Position numbers and translations under genes: made by a program
NCBI GenBank assembly: GCA_021324975.1
Contig: JAJPIA010000032.1
Span: forward strand, 1-43,707
Reading direction: 5' to 3'
Origin: Bacillota bacterium
Lineage (GTDB): Bacteria; Sysuimicrobiota; Sysuimicrobiia; Sysuimicrobiales; Segetimicrobiaceae
Length of the DNA: 43,707 nucleotides
Notes under the pieces: generated by a model
Told to the model about the DNA's origin: nothing
What the model saw: the letters and a program-made list of their open reading frames with translations, nothing else
Database searches by the model: none
Shown here: positions 39,819 to 43,707 of the stretch, in pieces
How positions within the stretch are numbered: position 1 is the first letter of the stretch
How the letters are laid out: every line of letters starts with the position of its first letter

Positions 39819-42284
39819 ATGAGCAGCGCGCCGCCGCTGACGACGGTCCGCCTGACGATTGACGGGCGCGAGATCGTCGTCCCCAAGGGCACGACGATCT
39901 ACACCGCCGCGGCGCAGGCGGGCATCGATGTCCCCACGTTCTGCTACCACGACCGCATGGAACCGCTCGGTGCCTGCCGTGTCTGCCTCGTCGAGGTCGA
40001 GAAGATGCCGAAGCTGGTGACCTCGTGCACGCAGGAGGCGGGGGACGGTATGGTCGTTCACACCGCATCCGACAAGGCGAAGGCCGGCCAACGGGCGATC
40101 CTCGAGTTCTTGTTGATCAACCATCCTCTCGACTGTCCGATCTGCGACAAGGGCGGGGAATGTCCGCTCCAGGACAACACGCTCAAGTTCGGACCCGGCC
40201 AGAGCCGGTTCGTCGAGGTCAAGCGCACCTTCCGCAAACACCTCCGGATGGGACCGACGCTCGTGCTCGACCGCGAGCGGTGCATCCTGTGCTGGCGGTG
40301 CGTGCGGTTCGGGGAGATCATCGCCGGCGACGACGCGCTGCAGGGCTTTGAGCGAGGCTACCGCGACCAGATCGCCACGCCGCAGATGGCCCCGGTGCAG
40401 AGCAAGTTTATCGGCAACACCATCGAGATCTGCCCCGTGGGTGCGCTCACGAGCGCGACCTACCGCTTTCGGTCCAGACCATGGGACAACCGCGCGGTCG
40501 CGAGCATCTGCCCACACTGCGGCTGTGGGTGTGCTACGACGCTCAACGTCCGGGGCGACGACCTCGCCCGGACGCGGGCCCGCGCCCACCCAGAGGTCAA
40601 CGATGTGTGGCTGTGCGACAAGGGATTCTTCGGGTACGAGTTTGTGCAGAGCCCCGAGCGCCTGACGACGCCGCTGGTCCGTCGCGACGGCGTGCTGGGG
40701 GAGGCGACGTGGGCCGAGGCGATCGATCGCGTGGCGGGCGCGCTGCGCGCGGCCGCTCCGCAGGCCATCGGCGTCGTGGGCGGCGCGCGGTCCACGAACG
40801 AAGACAACTATCTGCTGCTGCGGTTGTTCAGGGGCATTGTCGGCACGAACTCCGTGGACTTCCGCACCGACACTGCCCATCCGGTGCCGGCGTCCGGAGG
40901 GTGCTGGGGTCTGCCGTGCTCGATCGCGGAGGTCGAGGCGGCGGACACGATCGTGCTCCTCGGGTGTGACCTCACCGAGGAGTACCCGATCGTCTGGCTG
41001 CGCGTCAAAAAGGCGGTGGACCGCGGCGCGCGGCTCGTGATCCTGAACCCCTGGGAACTCGAGATCACCCGCTGGGCGACGCACGCGCTCACGTACCGGT
41101 CCGGCGCGGAACCGGCGCTGCTCGAGGCGCTGGCGGGCCGCGGGGACATGGCCGCCGCCGCCGCGGCGTCGGAGGTCCCCGTCGACCGGCTCCGGGAGGC
41201 CGCGGATGCGCTGGCCAGGGCCGCCCGTCCGCTCGTCCTCCTCGGCCGCACCGCGGTGGAACACTCGGACGTGCTCCCGGTGATCGCCGCCGCGGAGGCG
41301 CTGCGCTCTGCGCGTCCCGGACCGCAGGTGGGGTTGCTGCGAGGGCGCGCCAACAGCGGCGGGGCACAGCTGCTCGGCCTCATGCCGGACATGCTCCCCG
41401 GATATCGCGCGATCACCGACCCCGAGGCTCGGGCGGCCGTGTCGTCCGTGTGGGGCCGCGCCGTGCCGGAGGCTCCCGGCCACACCGTGCGGGGGATGCT
41501 GGAGGCGGCGCGAGAGGGGGCGCTCGAACTGCTCTACGTCGTGGGCGCGGATCCGGCCACGGACTACCCGGACCGGCGCGCGTGGGAGGAGGCACGCCGC
41601 CGCCTCCGCATGCTCATCGTGCACGATCTCTTCCTGACTGAGACCGCGGCGGCCGCGGATGTCGTGCTGCCCGTGCTTGCCTACGCGGAGAAGAGCGGAA
41701 CCGTCGGCAATATCGAGGGGCGCGTGCTGCGGCAAGATGCGGCGGTGCGCGGGCCGGGCAGCGCTCGGTCCGATGGCGCCATCTTCGCGGCGATCGCGGA
41801 GCGGTTGGGGAGCGAGCTCGCGTACGCCTCGTGGGAAGACGTCTCCGCGGAGATCGCGCGGCTGATCCCGGGCTGGGCGCCGGACGCCCGCCTCGCGCCC
41901 CCGGCGTTTCGCGCGGCGGCCGCGGGGGCGGCAGGCGCCGGCCCGGCGACCGCCGGCGACGGGGAGCTCGTGCTGGTCGCCGGGACCCGGCTCTACGACC
42001 GTGGCACGATGGCGCTGCGGTGCCCCGGGATCCGGGGCCAGGCCGGCGAGCCGTTTGTGGGGCTGCATCCGGACGACGCCGCCAGGCTCGGCGTCACCGC
42101 GGGGGCGATGTGCGAGCTGCGGTCGCCCCGCGCCGCGATCCGACTCGCGGCCCGGCTCCTGCCCGGGCTGCATCGCGGCCATGCCTACGTGCCGCGCGGA
42201 TACGAGGCGGCGCCGGTCTCGGCGCTGCTCGACGAGCGCGGTCCCGTGTCGGTCACCGTGCGCCCCGCCGGGAGCCCCGGGTGA
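39819..42284 (+). CDS. nuoG: NADH-quinone oxidoreductase subunit G
   Basis: 821 residues. The N-terminus binds N1b [2Fe-2S] ([20 protein letters not shown] plus the later Cys in [10 protein letters not shown]). [18 protein letters not shown] gives N5 with its His ligand, and [16 protein letters not shown] with EICPVGALT gives N4. [15 protein letters not shown] then a Cys 27 residues later (DVWLCDKG) form the extra N7 cluster, which occurs only in some bacteria. The remaining ~550 residues are a molybdopterin-oxidoreductase-like domain without an obvious Mo ligand. ATG 39819 has GAGGAG about seven bases upstream; 34 bases separate it from nuoF. Confidence 0.95.
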   Translation: MSSAPPLTTVRLTIDGREIVVPKGTTIYTAAAQAGIDVPTFCYHDRMEPLGACRVCLVEVEKMPKLVTSCTQEAGDGMVVHTASDKAKAGQRAILEFLLINHPLDCPICDKGGECPLQDNTLKFGPGQSRFVEVKRTFRKHLRMGPTLVLDRERCILCWRCVRFGEIIAGDDALQGFERGYRDQIATPQMAPVQSKFIGNTIEICPVGALTSATYRFRSRPWDNRAVASICPHCGCGCATTLNVRGDDLARTRARAHPEVNDVWLCDKGFFGYEFVQSPERLTTPLVRRDGVLGEATWAEAIDRVAGALRAAAPQAIGVVGGARSTNEDNYLLLRLFRGIVGTNSVDFRTDTAHPVPASGGCWGLPCSIAEVEAADTIVLLGCDLTEEYPIVWLRVKKAVDRGARLVILNPWELEITRWATHALTYRSGAEPALLEALAGRGDMAAAAAASEVPVDRLREAADALARAARPLVLLGRTAVEHSDVLPVIAAAEALRSARPGPQVGLLRGRANSGGAQLLGLMPDMLPGYRAITDPEARAAVSSVWGRAVPEAPGHTVRGMLEAAREGALELLYVVGADPATDYPDRRAWEEARRRLRMLIVHDLFLTETAAAADVVLPVLAYAEKSGTVGNIEGRVLRQDAAVRGPGSARSDGAIFAAIAERLGSELAYASWEDVSAEIARLIPGWAPDARLAPPAFRAAAAGAAGAGPATAGDGELVLVAGTRLYDRGTMALRCPGIRGQAGEPFVGLHPDDAARLGVTAGAMCELRSPRAAIRLAARLLPGLHRGHAYVPRGYEAAPVSALLDERGPVSVTVRPAGSPG

Positions 42285-42327
42285 CGCATCGGGCCCAGGA
42301 CTGGGATTGGGAGGGGGGAGCGGCCGC

Positions 42328-43365
42328 GTGCTGGTGACGCTCCTGATCGACGTCGTGCGGAGCCTCGTGTTCCTGGTGGGCGTCCTGACCGGCTTCGCGT
42401 ACGTCACGCTGCTGGAGCGCCGGCTGCTCGCGCGCTTCCAGCTTCGGATCGGCCCGGACCGGGTGGGCCCGCTCGGCCTCCTGCAGCCGCTCGCGGACGG
42501 CATCAAGCTGATCTTCAAGGAAAACTTCATGCCCGCCGGCGCCGACCCGATCGTCTACCAGACGGCGCCGCTCATCTCGGCGGTGGCCGCGCTGTTCGTG
42601 TACGCGGTCATCCCCTTGGCCCCCCCGATCCACCTCTTCGGCCGGGAGATCCCCCTGTACGTGGCGGACGTCAACGTCGCGATCCTGCTCGTGCTCGGGG
42701 CGAGCAGCGTCGGGGTGTACGGGATCATTCTCGGCGGCTGGTCGTCCAACAACAAGTACGCGATTCTCGGCGGTCTGCGATCGAGCGCGCAGGTGATCTC
42801 CTATGAGCTCACGTTGGGGCTCGCCGTGCTCGGCGTCGTCCTGGTGGCGAATTCACTGCGCCTCACGGACATCGTGCGGGCGCAGTCGCACGTGTGGTTC
42901 ATCGTGCAGCAGCCCCTGGCGTTCGTCCTGTTCATGATCGCGGCGTTCGCGGAGACCAACCGGGCGCCGTTCGACCTCCCGGAGTCGGAGCAGGAGCTGA
43001 TCGCCGGCTTCCAGACCGAGTACGGCGGGTTCAAGTTCGCGATGTTCTATCTCGCGGAGTATATTGGGATCATCACGATGGGTGCCCTAGTCACGACGCT
43101 GTTTCTCGGCGGTTGGCAGGGCCCGTGGCTGCCGCCGATCGTGTGGTTCCTGATCAAGGTGTTCGCGGTCGTGTGCTTCTTCATTCTCGTGCGCGCGACG
43201 CTGCCCCGGCTGCGCTACGATCAGCTGATGCACCTCGGGTGGAAGGTGCTCATTCCGCTCGGCATCGTCAACCTGGCCGCGACGGCGGCGCTGATCGTGT
43301 GGCGCGGCGCGCCGTGTCGCCGCGGTGGGACCGGAGTGATCGGACATGGTGGAAACAGTGAGTGA
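42328..43365 (+). CDS. nuoH: NADH-quinone oxidoreductase subunit H
   Basis: 345 residues, eight or so transmembrane helices; it bridges the peripheral and membrane arms and forms the quinone tunnel. [20 protein letters not shown] (~25) is the N-terminal signature, [20 protein letters not shown] (~145) follows, then the conserved acidic loop [20 protein letters not shown] and [16 protein letters not shown]. The GTG start was chosen because GAGGGGGGAG ends seven bases before it. The stop overlaps nuoI by 20 bases. Confidence 0.95.
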   Translation: MLVTLLIDVVRSLVFLVGVLTGFAYVTLLERRLLARFQLRIGPDRVGPLGLLQPLADGIKLIFKENFMPAGADPIVYQTAPLISAVAALFVYAVIPLAPPIHLFGREIPLYVADVNVAILLVLGASSVGVYGIILGGWSSNNKYAILGGLRSSAQVISYELTLGLAVLGVVLVANSLRLTDIVRAQSHVWFIVQQPLAFVLFMIAAFAETNRAPFDLPESEQELIAGFQTEYGGFKFAMFYLAEYIGIITMGALVTTLFLGGWQGPWLPPIVWFLIKVFAVVCFFILVRATLPRLRYDQLMHLGWKVLIPLGIVNLAATAALIVWRGAPCRRGGTGVIGHGGNSE

Positions 43366-43707
43366 GCGACTCCGGCAGGCTTGGAAGATGGTCTCGGGAC
43401 TGGGGGTCATCGGCCAAAAGATGTTCCGCCGACCCGTGACCACGCGCTACCCGGAGGAGAAGACTCGGGTCCAGGAGCGCTTCAAGGGGCGGCATTTCCT
43501 CACCCTCTTCGCGGACGGGATGGAACGGTGCGTCGGGTGCGAGCTGTGCGTGATCGTCTGCCCGAGCCAGTCCATCTACGTCAAGGCCGCGGAGAACGAT
43601 CCGCTGGAGCCGCACTCGAAGGGCGAGCGCTACGCCGAGGACTTCCAGATCAACATGCTGCGCTGCATCTTCTGCGGTTTCTGCGAGGAAGCGTGCCCGA
43701 CCGGGGC
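43346..43707 (+). CDS. nuoI: NADH-quinone oxidoreductase subunit I (truncated by window end)
   Basis: The first ~120 residues are present. FRRPVTTRYPEEKTRV (~27) then MERCVGCELCVIVCPSQSIY and MLRCIFCGFCEEACPTG show the two 4Cys motifs of the N6a and N6b [4Fe-4S] clusters. It passes electrons to NuoB. ATG 43346 overlaps nuoH by 20 bases; GTG 43358 would overlap by eight and is an alternative. The 3' end is outside the window. Confidence 0.94.
   Translation, partial: MVETVSERLRQAWKMVSGLGVIGQKMFRRPVTTRYPEEKTRVQERFKGRHFLTLFADGMERCVGCELCVIVCPSQSIYVKAAENDPLEPHSKGERYAEDFQINMLRCIFCGFCEEACPTG

Noticed and set aside
39690-42530. 946-codon minus-strand frame opposite nuoG
   Set aside because: nuoG on the other strand has full family motifs. 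Long antisense frames are expected at this GC content, and this one is His/Arg/Gln-rich without structure.
1-43707. CRISPR array, rRNA operon, toxin-antitoxin pair or restriction system
   Set aside because: No regularly spaced repeats, no rRNA-like sequence and no proteins of these families were seen.

Overview
The window is a 43.7-kb piece of a high-GC bacterial chromosome. GTG and TTG starts are common, purine-rich ribosome sites are clear, and ATGA/GTGA/TTGA overlaps are frequent. The gene set (2-oxoacid:ferredoxin oxidoreductase, 7Fe/8Fe-type ferredoxin, a complete-looking complex I operon, two luciferase-like flavin oxidoreductases, HD-GYP proteins, class I two-subunit fumarase) suggests a free-living respiring bacterium, perhaps from a poorly cultivated deep-branching high-GC lineage. 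That placement is inference. No 16S rRNA gene or other marker that would settle it was seen.

Left end (1-6.9 kb): a compositionally different, lower-GC stretch. It opens with an IS630-like transposase tail, a 3' fragment of tRNA-Phe that looks like an attachment site, and a broken tyrosine integrase. These are followed by an MgtC/DUF4010 membrane protein, an orphan phage-type DUF5681 protein, and a coupled pair of glycogen-debranching-type glycosidase and GT4 glycosyltransferase. It ends in a 760-bp non-coding region (6.2-6.9 kb) rich in inverted repeats, including a possible small three-way-junction RNA. I read this as an old genomic island or its remains.

Middle (6.9-17.4 kb): an LLM-class oxidoreductase, small secreted and hypothetical proteins, a proline-iminopeptidase-type hydrolase, a SnoaL/NTF2-like protein, a GT39-like membrane glycosyltransferase, leuC-leuD (isopropylmalate isomerase), a second LLM oxidoreductase, a D-2-hydroxyacid dehydrogenase, a secreted protein and an HU-type DNA-binding protein with a strong terminator.

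17.5-27.7 kb: korA-korB (TPP-dependent 2-oxoacid:ferredoxin oxidoreductase); then, convergently, two overlapping membrane HD-GYP-type genes, the second fused in frame to a 12-TM-type MFS transporter. This fusion is the most unusual object in the window. After a 720-bp gene-free gap with operator-like palindromes comes a translationally coupled CoA-transferase / two-subunit fumarase (or mesaconase-type) operon.

27.7-35.3 kb: Ski2-like helicase, an unknown 160-residue protein, UPF0173 metal hydrolase, threonine-aldolase-type PLP enzyme, ferredoxin with its own promoter, CoA-pyrophosphatase-type Nudix, metallophosphoesterase and PHP-type phosphatase.

35.3-43.7 kb: nuoA-B-C-D-E-F-G-H-I in one tightly packed operon behind a TTGACA promoter, cut by the window end inside nuoI. 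Kor, the ferredoxin and complex I could form a path from 2-oxoacid oxidation to the quinone pool. That link is inferred from gene content, not shown directly.
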